Shown: in pieces, positions 1 through 5,592 of the stretch
Layout: the number at the start of each line of letters is the position of its first letter
Position numbering within the stretch: position 1 is the stretch's first letter
Assembly (NCBI GenBank): GCA_030740295.1
Contig: JASLXP010000359.1
Location: forward strand, 1-8,225
DNA from: Planctomycetota bacterium
Lineage (GTDB): Bacteria; Planctomycetota; PUPC01; JACPCR01
Length of the DNA: 8,225 nt
Direction: 5' to 3'
Notes under the pieces: generated by a model
The model's database searches: none
The model's input: the letters and a program-made list of their open reading frames with translations, nothing else
Told to the model about the DNA's origin: nothing
Translations under genes and position numbers: made by a program

Positions 1-1566
1 GGCACTTTCCACCTCGGCGGAGCATCTGATAAGCGAGGCAAGCACATCGTCGCGATCCCCTTCCCAGATCCAGCGTTTGAGCCGCTCGAGGTTCTCTCTG
101 TGCTCGTCCCGGATGAAACGTTTGCGTGCTGCATTCTTCCTGGATTCCGCCAGCAGCTTGAGTGCTCCTTCTGTTTCTGATTCCGCTATCTGTAGGAGCT
201 CACTGGTGCCCGCATTCGCCAGGAAGTACAGGTAGCCGGCCATGGCGGAGGCGTTCGTGGCGAGGCCCTCTTTGCTCAGAAGTTTCGGCTGATCCGCGCC
301 GCTGTGATAGGCGTCCCACGTACCCTTCTTCTTGAAGTGTGTCGTGAGCCAGGGGCAGGGAAATCCATACTTGGGATCGCCGATCAGAGTATCACTGGTG
401 GAAACAAACCCTTTGGCTCGATAGCGGTAACCGGGATTCGAGCAGCGCAGCGACGCCCGCAGGATGGACTCTCCGACTCTGTCGACAAAACCGGCCGACA
501 TCGGAACGGTGGCATGCCAGCCCAGAATGCCATCGCAGACCTCCGGCTTTGCGCCTACGGTATCAATGCAGACGCCGGCCATGGGCGGCTGCTGGCGTGG
601 CACGTTCTCCAGGTATTCAAAAAAGCCATAGCACTCGTAACCATGAAGCAGCCGTATGGTGCGCTTTGGCCTCGGCAGTTTTCCGGCTTGAATCAAAGAT
701 TCCAGGATGCGGGCAATCTCAATGCAGACCGCCCCACCGGATGCGTTATCGATAGCGCCCGGCTCCGCACTGTGCGCGATAGCCCAGACCTCGTCCTGGG
801 GATTAAGTGCCCCTTCAACAATACCGGAGACGACATCATGCGTACCCGTGTACCGGCGGATGTCAGCCTTGATTCGCACGCGCAGCCCGCCGTGTTTCTG
901 ATACAGCCGGCGCACCTGCTGGCCCTCAGCAGATGAAAGAACCAGGCCGACCATGCGCAGGGGGCCATCGCTCATGGTGATTCCGCCCCACCCGAATTTT
1001 GTCCATGAAGTGGCTCTGGGATTTTCAGGTACCAACCGATCCGTAATGATCGCGGCCGCCCCTTTTCTGGACAACTCCTGCAGCAGGCTGCGAGGGTCCA
1101 GCGAGCTGAGAACGATTTTTCCCTGAACACTCGAAGCAGCAATCTTTTCAAGCTGTTCCCTGGTTTCGATAAGCACCAGCTCTGCCGTGATGCCTTCTCG
1201 CGGTGTGGCCGCGCTCCACTGGATCACCTGCCAGGGATTCTTCGAGTAATCGACGATCCGTTTCTTGACCGGGCTGATGATGTCCGCGGTAATCGAACGA
1301 AAGTCCTCCGCCTCCTGAATAATCCATCGCCCCGAACCGATGCGTCCCCCGGTCTGAATCTCACGGACCTCGGTCTTTGCCCCCGCTGCCTCGTATTCAG
1401 TGACGAGCGTGCGTGTCGTGTCATGAAATCGATCAAACGAATTCCATTGATCGGTCTCCTGAATGGCTTTGACGAGACGCAGAACGTTGCCGCCTCGTGC
1501 GGCATTATGAAGTGACGGGAGAATCTGTTTATTGAATTGATTCAGAGATTTCGGAGTGCGTGGCAT
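1..1566 (-). CDS. M28-type zinc aminopeptidase with PA-like insert (DUF4910-like), C-terminus cut by window edge
   Basis: Reading the minus strand from ATG at 1566 gives 522 codons without a stop, so the gene runs off the left edge. There is no signal peptide, so a cytoplasmic peptidase is likely. Residues 1-100 resemble the N-terminal part of M28 exopeptidases. Residues about 125-235 look like an inserted PA (protease-associated) domain, with GKIVLSSLD and KGAAAIITD. The catalytic core follows: AHSAEPGAIDNASGG gives candidate metal ligands H265 and bridging D273, E311 lies in HGYECYG, D335 in CIDTVG, and H421 in YHSGAD. Classical M28 enzymes have a Glu-Glu pair where this protein has Tyr-Glu, and H-x-D where it has H-S-A. 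From memory, the DUF4910-type subgroup also has a single Glu here, so this may be a subfamily trait. Residues 455-522 are helical and charged. An in-frame TAG lies 14 codons upstream and no other ATG intervenes, which fixes the start, although no clear Shine-Dalgarno precedes it. The fold is fairly sure; the substrate is unknown. Confidence 0.82.
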   Translation of the reverse strand, partial: MPRTPKSLNQFNKQILPSLHNAARGGNVLRLVKAIQETDQWNSFDRFHDTTRTLVTEYEAAGAKTEVREIQTGGRIGSGRWIIQEAEDFRSITADIISPVKKRIVDYSKNPWQVIQWSAATPREGITAELVLIETREQLEKIAASSVQGKIVLSSLDPRSLLQELSRKGAAAIITDRLVPENPRATSWTKFGWGGITMSDGPLRMVGLVLSSAEGQQVRRLYQKHGGLRVRIKADIRRYTGTHDVVSGIVEGALNPQDEVWAIAHSAEPGAIDNASGGAVCIEIARILESLIQAGKLPRPKRTIRLLHGYECYGFFEYLENVPRQQPPMAGVCIDTVGAKPEVCDGILGWHATVPMSAGFVDRVGESILRASLRCSNPGYRYRAKGFVSTSDTLIGDPKYGFPCPWLTTHFKKKGTWDAYHSGADQPKLLSKEGLATNASAMAGYLYFLANAGTSELLQIAESETEGALKLLAESRKNAARKRFIRDEHRENLERLKRWIWEGDRDDVLASLIRCSAEVESA

Positions 1567-1604
1567 AGGAACACCGGGTTGTCTAAGGTGAGAAATCTGC
1601 AGCG

Positions 1605-1612
1605 ACTATAAC
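1605..1612. promoter_or_regulatory. Candidate shared -10 region of the divergent M28/HAD promoters
   Basis: The 89-bp gap between the two divergent starts contains ACTATAAC. On the plus strand this reads TATAAC (1607-1612) and on the minus strand TATAGT (1610-1605). Each matches a sigma-70 -10 box at five of six positions. No good -35 box is visible at 16-18 bp for either direction; TTGTCT at 1579-1584 is too far from the plus-strand -10. This is a pattern-based guess only. Confidence 0.3.
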
Positions 1613-1645
1613 GGAGTTTCTCATCGCAGAGAAGCCCGCAACTGA

Positions 1646-1650
1646 AAGGA
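1646..1650 (+). promoter_or_regulatory. Ribosome binding site of the HAD gene
   Basis: AAGGA lies 5 nt upstream of the ATG at 1656 and supports that start. Confidence 0.6.
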
Positions 1651-1655
1651 ACAGC

Positions 1656-2447
1656 ATGCCCAACGTACTGGCACTCGATTTCGATGGGGTCATCTGCGAC
1701 AGCGCAGGGGAATGCCTTTACAGCGCGTACAACACCTACGCAGCTGCACGAGGCCTGCCAGGCGCCGCAAGCGTCTCCGAAATTCGGCGCGACTGGTATG
1801 ACACGTTTTACCAGATGCGGCCCTACATCCGCGACGGCAAAGATTACTTTGTGATCCTCTATTTTCTGGAACACGAGATCCTGGTTGAGAGCCAAACCCA
1901 GTTCGATCGGCAGTCAGAGACAGTGATGGCGAAAGTGTGTTCGCTGGCGCAAGTAGAAAACGTGGGGGATTTGGAAAAACATTTTCAGGACAGCCGTCGC
2001 GCCATCCGCGCCAGAGACGAGGAAGCGTGGTTCGACATGAATCCCCTGTACGATCCGATGCGTGAAGCCCTCGAAAGCCTCGGACCCGAATTTGAAGGTG
2101 TCTATATCACGACTTCCAAGCCGACGGATGCGGCCACAAAGATTCTGTATCACAACGGCATCAAAATTCCAGACCCGCAGATCCTCGGAAAAGACAAAGT
2201 AAAGAAGGCGATCGCAAAGAACAGCCAGATGGAGGCTGTCGCATCCGCCGCAGGAATCGAGCTGCCGCAGATTCTGTTTCTCGATGACCAGGTCTCACAC
2301 CTGACCGCAGCAAAGAAGATCGGTGTGCAGTGTTTTGTCGCCACCTGGGGCTATAACACAGAGGAACAGTTGGAGGAGGCAGTGCAATCGGGGATAGCGC
2401 TGTTGGAGGAGAAGGGGATTCTGGAGTGGACAGCCGGGAGGGCGTAA
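1656..2447 (+). CDS. HAD-superfamily hydrolase (phosphoglycolate phosphatase-like)
   Basis: This is a 263-residue soluble protein with the haloacid dehalogenase phosphatase motifs in order. Motif I is LDFDGVICDS, with nucleophile D8 and acid/base D10. Motif II is YITTSKP (T152/T153/S154). A lysine-rich stretch GKDKVKKAI (179-186) supplies the motif III lysine. Motif IV is ILFLDDQ (D210, D211), which should bind Mg2+. A helical cap of about 125 residues between motifs I and II (roughly 20-145) fits a C1-type cap. The expected activity is hydrolysis of a small phosphorylated metabolite; the substrate cannot be read from the sequence. All catalytic residues are present, so it should be active. 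The ATG has a Shine-Dalgarno at a good distance. The rsmB-like gene starts 74 nt downstream, so cotranscription is possible, although a hairpin spans the stop codon. A phosphoglycolate phosphatase name would be over-specific. Confidence 0.88.
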   Translation: MPNVLALDFDGVICDSAGECLYSAYNTYAAARGLPGAASVSEIRRDWYDTFYQMRPYIRDGKDYFVILYFLEHEILVESQTQFDRQSETVMAKVCSLAQVENVGDLEKHFQDSRRAIRARDEEAWFDMNPLYDPMREALESLGPEFEGVYITTSKPTDAATKILYHNGIKIPDPQILGKDKVKKAIAKNSQMEAVASAAGIELPQILFLDDQVSHLTAAKKIGVQCFVATWGYNTEEQLEEAVQSGIALLEEKGILEWTAGRA

Positions 2448-2453
2448 GCCCTC
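2438..2453 (+). terminator. Small GNRA-loop hairpin around the HAD stop codon
   Basis: GAGGGC (2438-2443) pairs perfectly with GCCCTC (2448-2453). The loop is GTAA, a GNRA tetraloop that contains the TAA stop. A weakly T-rich stretch (ATTCTTCGT) follows. The stem is only 6 bp, so it is a weak terminator or an mRNA-end stabiliser at best. Confidence 0.35.
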
Positions 2454-2455
2454 AT

Positions 2456-2504
2456 TCTTCGTCATAGTCTTCCATTGAACCTGGCCCGGAGGTGACGAAG
2501 ACTA
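2456..2504 (+). repeat. Overlapping inverted repeats in the rsmB leader
   Basis: TCTTCGTCA (2456-2464) is a perfect inverted repeat of TGACGAAGA (2493-2501). TAGTCTTC (2465-2472) is a perfect inverted repeat of GAAGACTA (2497-2504). The right arms share 2497-2501, so only one pairing can form at a time. They bracket a GGAGG at 2488-2492, just upstream of the chosen rsmB start. The repeats are plain in the sequence; a regulatory role is speculation. Confidence 0.4.
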
Positions 2505-2510
2505 CGTCTA

Positions 2511-2519
2511 AGAGAAGAG
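2511..2519 (+). promoter_or_regulatory. Purine-rich ribosome binding site favouring the rsmB ATG
   Basis: AGAGAAGAG lies 2 nt before the ATG at 2522, so it is close and only a weak Shine-Dalgarno. The alternative in-frame GTG at 2492 overlaps its own GGAGG and so has no usable spacing. This is why ATG 2522 is preferred. Confidence 0.4.
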
Positions 2520-2521
2520 CC

Positions 2522-3874
2522 ATGGAAACAGATCAGAACTCACAGCCATCAACCGCCCGTACGCTTGCCCATCAGATCCTCTGCGAGTACCGGCGAACGG
2601 GCAGGTTCGTATCGGAAATCACGGAACGCGAGTTTTCGCAGAAGAGCCCTTCAACCCCTGACCGGGCATTGATCACTGAGCTTGTTCTCGGCGTTGTCCG
2701 CCATCGCATCACGCTTGAATACCTGCTGAACAGATTCTCCCGCAAGCGTATCAAACACGCGCAGTATGCGTTGACTGAAGCACTGCTGCTGGGCCTCTAT
2801 CAGGTGATGTTCCTGGAACGCATTCCACATTCAGCGGCCATCAACGAGTCGGTGAACATCGTTCGCAAACGCGTGGGCGAGCACGCGGTCAAGTTTGCGA
2901 ACGGTCTGCTCCGCGCGGTGGCGAGAGATTTCGAGAGGTATCCACACGGCGAACCCAATGAACGGTCATGCCCTGTGTCCGAAGGCTGGGCCGCATTTCA
3001 AACAGATATCTTTCCGAATCCTGAAACCGATCCCGTTGAATACATCAGCGCGGCCTATGGTCACCCGGTCTGGCTGATCGGGCGATGGCTGCCGCGCTTC
3101 GGCGAAGCGGTAACCCAACAGATCTGCATGGCCAATAACGCGCGTCCCTCCATTCACGTGCGGTGGCGCGGCCAGCAAGAACCGAATGCCGACTTTTCAC
3201 CTGTCGATGGTCTTGCAGGGCTCTACGCTGTCGAAATGGCCGGCCCGGTCAGCACCTTCCCCGGTTTTGATAAGGGCGATTTTATTGTGCAGGGACAGCC
3301 CGGTTACAGGGCAGTGGAGGCGTTGCGGATAGAGACCGGGATGGATGTTCTCGATCTCTGTTCTGCGCCCGGCGCGAAGGCGATGCATGCGGCAGACCTC
3401 CTCCAGGGTACGGGGCGGCTGATTGCAGTGGATAAGTCTTTGCGGCGTATGAAAAAACTGAAGGAGAACCAGGAACGCCTCCGTATTAGAAACATCCAGC
3501 CAATCATTGGTGACGCCACTGACTTGCAGCACTGGCTCAAGGGAGAGTTCCCGAGGATTCTGCTGGATGTGCCCTGCTCGAATACGGGTGAACTTTGCCG
3601 CCGCGTTGAGAGCCGGCATCGGCTCAACGCCGATACCATCGCAGGCATCGCTGAGCTGCAGCATCAATTGCTCGCCTCGGCAGCCGGCAAGCTTTCCATG
3701 GGCGGAACGCTCGTCTACTCCACCTGTTCCCTGGAAGAGGAGGAGGGAAGCTCGGTCGTTCGAGGTTTTCTGAGCGAGGGCCCGGGATTCAGTCAGGAAG
3801 AAGAACGCTGGTTTCTGCCGCATGAAAACGGCTGCGCCGGCGGATACCTGGCGCGGATCGTCCGGCATGCCTGA
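2522..3874 (+). CDS. rsmB: 16S rRNA (cytosine-C5)-methyltransferase RsmB/Sun type, with NusB-like N-terminal domain
   Basis: This 450-residue cytoplasmic enzyme is expected to methylate C5 of a cytosine in 16S rRNA (C967 in E. coli) using S-adenosylmethionine. Residues about 10-140 form a NusB-like RNA-binding domain, with DRALITELVLGVVRHR and the later IPHSAAINESVNIV and FANGLLRAV segments typical of the Sun family. The methyltransferase core includes the SAM loop DLCSAPGAKAMH (from about 278) and an acidic VDKS (303-306). Motif IV is LLDVPCSNTG, with C352. Motif VI is VYSTCSLEEEEG, with catalytic nucleophile C402. The protein ends with the family-typical GYLARIV. Both cysteines are present, so it should be active. 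The SAM loop has PGAK where PGGK is usual. Length matches RsmB (about 430-450 residues). The start could instead be GTG 2492, ten residues longer. An RsmF-like enzyme is less likely because of the NusB-like domain. Confidence 0.9.
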   Translation: METDQNSQPSTARTLAHQILCEYRRTGRFVSEITEREFSQKSPSTPDRALITELVLGVVRHRITLEYLLNRFSRKRIKHAQYALTEALLLGLYQVMFLERIPHSAAINESVNIVRKRVGEHAVKFANGLLRAVARDFERYPHGEPNERSCPVSEGWAAFQTDIFPNPETDPVEYISAAYGHPVWLIGRWLPRFGEAVTQQICMANNARPSIHVRWRGQQEPNADFSPVDGLAGLYAVEMAGPVSTFPGFDKGDFIVQGQPGYRAVEALRIETGMDVLDLCSAPGAKAMHAADLLQGTGRLIAVDKSLRRMKKLKENQERLRIRNIQPIIGDATDLQHWLKGEFPRILLDVPCSNTGELCRRVESRHRLNADTIAGIAELQHQLLASAAGKLSMGGTLVYSTCSLEEEEGSSVVRGFLSEGPGFSQEEERWFLPHENGCAGGYLARIVRHA

Positions 3875-3889
3875 GGCCGTGGCGTGCCG
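3863..3889 (+). terminator. Hairpin around the rsmB stop codon, possible terminator
   Basis: CGGCATGCC (3863-3871) pairs with GGCGTGCCG (3881-3889) over 9 bp with one G-U wobble. The 9-nt loop begins with the TGA stop codon. The downstream TTATATAG is AT-rich but not a true T-tract, so this is a weak intrinsic terminator candidate. Confidence 0.4.
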
Positions 3890-3890
3890 T

Positions 3891-3900
3891 TATATAGAAT
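3891..3900 (+). promoter_or_regulatory. Candidate -10 region for the TPR-STN gene
   Basis: TATATAGAAT is the only AT-rich hexamer-like stretch in the 79-bp gap after rsmB. It holds TATATA and TAGAAT, both close to a -10 consensus. No convincing -35 is visible. A promoter here would fit a new transcription unit for the envelope genes. Confidence 0.3.
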
Positions 3901-3940
3901 GAAAGTAGAATAACTGACGCTTTACGCATTCACTGAACTG

Positions 3941-3945
3941 AAGGG
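3941..3945 (+). promoter_or_regulatory. Ribosome binding site of the TPR-STN gene
   Basis: AAGGG lies 8 nt upstream of the ATG at 3954. It supports the start that gives an intact signal peptide. Confidence 0.6.
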
Positions 3946-3953
3946 CTCAACTG

Positions 3954-5453
3954 ATGAAGCACCTCATAACTCTGACAATCTCCACCGCTCTTATGACCGG
4001 GCTCTTTGCCCAGCCCGCTCCGGAACACAATCCCGGCGACAAGAAGGCCCGCGCCAGACGCCTGCTCGATGAGCTCGCACGGCAGGAGGTGATTCGTGTC
4101 AAAGAGCGTGAATACATGTCTCAGCGGCTCATGCAGGCCGGCAAGAATTACATGAAGCAAGAGCGTTGGCAGGAAGCCATCGTCGCCCTCAAGAAATCCA
4201 TCGCGCTGAGCGATGATTACGAGGATGCAAAGAACTTGCTGGCCCAGGCACGGCACGAAGCAGGATTGGAATCCGGCAAGAATCCGTCGGTGCTGCTGAG
4301 AAAAATCGAAGCCGAAAGAAAGGTCGCCCAGCAGGTTACCCTTCACGAAATGGAACGGATGATGAGCATCGGCAAGAAGTATTTTGAAACCAGTGACTAT
4401 CAGGAAGCGATCAGCGTTCTCGAAAATTCGCTCGTCCTGGCCCGTTCCATTCAGGCTCTCGAGGGCGTGGCCCCGAGAGTTAGAGAAGCCAAGAGCATGA
4501 TCGACTTTTCCCGCGAAGCGCTTCGCCGCAATGAGATCCTTCGCCGCCATAAATCACAAGAGCAGGCAGCAACGATTCTGCAGGCCGAGCGCCAGCGCCA
4601 GCGCCGCATCGTCGAAGGACGAAAGAACATGCTCGTCCATCGCGTCCGGGCCGCGATGGAGAGCGAAAATTATGACATTGCAAACAACATGGTGGACGAG
4701 CTTCTCGCGGTTGACCCTCTTAACGCCACCGCTCGCAGCCTGAAGAGCCAGCTTGCCCGCGCACATCGTTCTGATCGCGGGCAGAACGCAAGAGTGAAGA
4801 CCGCAGTTAATGTCGACGAGTTGCTTATCCAGACGGATGAAGAGTCTACGCCCATCACCACCAAATACGAATTCCCGGCCAACTGGGAAGAGATAAAGAA
4901 TAAAAGGCCAAAATCTCGGTCCGAAGAGGAAGACTTGCCGCAATGGAAACTGGACATCCTCGTGCAGTTGGACAAAAGAGTCTCCTTCGATTTCCTCGAT
5001 ACACCTCTCGCAGATGTGGTCGCTTTTCTTCAGAACCTCACCGGCGTAAACATGGTCGTCGACCCAGGCGCAGTGGAAGGCGACGACATCCCGGTCACCC
5101 TCAAAGTCGGCGATATGAAACTCGGCGCAGCGTTGGACTGGATTCTACGTCTGGTCAACCTTCAATACGCATTCCAGGACGAGGCCATTTTCATATCCAC
5201 CAAAGAGCGCATCAAGAAGCCGGAGACCCTGCGTATCTATGACGTGCGCGACCTGCTGGCCATCATCCCGGATTACAGCGGTACCGGCCTGCCTTCCATC
5301 GGTGAAGGCGGAGGAGGCGGAGGCGGAGGAGGGGGCGACCTTTTCGCAGATGGAGAAGGCGGTGGTGAAAGATTCACCGGAGAAGATCTTGTCGAGTTTA
5401 TCCAGCAGACCATCGCTCCCGAATCGTGGGGAGATGGTGAAGATGACTTTTAA
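3954..5453 (+). CDS. Secreted TPR protein with STN (secretin/TonB short N-terminal) domain and polyglycine linker
   Basis: This 499-residue protein is probably periplasmic. A signal peptide with hydrophobic core LITLTISTALMTGLFA predicts cleavage after A19. Residues 30-270 are charged and helical, with three TPR-like pairs: about 57-90 (AGKNYMKQERWQEAIVALKK), 135-165 (GKKYFETSDYQEAISVLENS) and 225-262 (SENYDIANNMVDELLAVDP). After an acidic linker, residues 339-418 match an STN domain: VSFDFLDTPLADVVAFLQ, a beta segment with VTLKV, and IFISTKERI. RIYDVRDLL, ten consecutive glycines (452-461) and a short helix ending TIAPESW follow. In the homologues I recall, PESW precedes a further strand-rich region with an NG-L-V-V-type motif, whereas here the protein stops seven residues later. 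It is not a full secretin, since the beta-barrel domain is absent. STN domains bind partner or signal proteins at the outer membrane; the actual partner is unknown. It lies upstream of two further envelope genes on the same strand. Confidence 0.8.
   Translation: MKHLITLTISTALMTGLFAQPAPEHNPGDKKARARRLLDELARQEVIRVKEREYMSQRLMQAGKNYMKQERWQEAIVALKKSIALSDDYEDAKNLLAQARHEAGLESGKNPSVLLRKIEAERKVAQQVTLHEMERMMSIGKKYFETSDYQEAISVLENSLVLARSIQALEGVAPRVREAKSMIDFSREALRRNEILRRHKSQEQAATILQAERQRQRRIVEGRKNMLVHRVRAAMESENYDIANNMVDELLAVDPLNATARSLKSQLARAHRSDRGQNARVKTAVNVDELLIQTDEESTPITTKYEFPANWEEIKNKRPKSRSEEEDLPQWKLDILVQLDKRVSFDFLDTPLADVVAFLQNLTGVNMVVDPGAVEGDDIPVTLKVGDMKLGAALDWILRLVNLQYAFQDEAIFISTKERIKKPETLRIYDVRDLLAIIPDYSGTGLPSIGEGGGGGGGGGGDLFADGEGGGERFTGEDLVEFIQQTIAPESWGDGEDDF
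5307..5336 (+). repeat. GGC/GGA triplet tract coding ten glycines
   Basis: Ten consecutive glycine codons (mixed GGC, GGA and one GGG) make an imperfect triplet repeat ending in a five-G run at 5331-5335. It encodes the flexible linker before the C-terminal helix of the TPR-STN protein. The G-rich strand could form a quadruplex or slip during replication; triplet slippage would change linker length without shifting frame. Confidence 0.75.
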
Positions 5454-5493
5454 GGGCTTCGCTCATCTAGTGTAGAGAAATGCGTGAGCGTTT

Positions 5494-5523
5494 CGAAAAG
5501 AGGCCCGAAAGGGCTTCTTTTCG
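5494..5523 (+). terminator. Strong GAAA-loop hairpin between the TPR-STN and peptidase genes
   Basis: The left arm (5494-5506, CGAAAAGAGGCCC) pairs with the right arm (5511-5523, GGGCTTCTTTTCG) over 13 bp with one G-U wobble. The loop is GAAA, a GNRA tetraloop. It starts 41 nt after the TPR-STN stop codon. The T-rich part (TTCTTTT) is inside the 3' arm, so the structure can act as an intrinsic terminator with the A/T half as A-tract and U-tract. It could equally be a processing or stability element, letting some transcription continue into the next gene. The pairing is certain; the function is inferred. Confidence 0.7.
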
Positions 5524-5527
5524 TATG

Positions 5528-5532
5528 AGGAG
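5528..5532 (+). promoter_or_regulatory. Consensus Shine-Dalgarno ahead of a short out-of-frame ORF
   Basis: AGGAG lies 6 nt before ATG 5539, which opens a 17-codon ORF rather than the peptidase gene. The peptidase ATG at 5561 has only GGGAG (5544-5548) at a longish 12-nt spacing. Confidence 0.4.
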
Positions 5533-5538
5533 AGGCAG

Positions 5539-5592
5539 ATGAAGGGAGTGAATTCACGACATGCCCACCAACATAAGAAGGACATTCTCTGA
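5539..5592 (+). CDS. Possible 17-residue leader ORF overlapping the peptidase start
   Basis: ATG at 5539 follows a consensus AGGAG by 6 nt and reads MKGVNSRHAHQHKKDIL before TGA at 5590-5592. It is in a different frame from, and overlaps, the first codons of the peptidase gene at 5561. An in-frame peptidase ATG at 5612 lies 19 nt after this stop, so translation could reinitiate there. The peptide has three histidines and a basic character but matches nothing I know. It may be a chance reading frame. Confidence 0.25.
   Translation: MKGVNSRHAHQHKKDIL

Noticed and set aside
304..936. Plus-strand open frame of 210 codons
   Set aside because: It is antisense to the M28-type peptidase, whose minus-strand frame contains the full set of metal-ligand motifs. 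The plus-strand product has low-complexity, unrecognisable sequence.
2492..2521. GTG at 2492 as the rsmB start
   Set aside because: The GGAGG overlaps the GTG itself, leaving no spacing. The ten added residues (basic, Thr/Lys-rich) are not part of the NusB-like domain. It remains possible but less likely than ATG 2522.
3197..3868. Minus-strand open frame of 223 codons
   Set aside because: It is antisense to the SAM-binding and catalytic part of rsmB, which is clearly the coding frame.
3930..4550. Minus-strand open frame of 206 codons
   Set aside because: It is antisense to the signal peptide and first TPR repeats of the STN protein; it has no ribosome binding site or domain of its own.
5436..5477. 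Frameshift at the end of the TPR-STN gene
   Set aside because: The neighbouring frame gives only about fifteen further residues (ending GFAHLV) that do not resemble the missing C-terminal segment, so a simple frameshift does not restore it.
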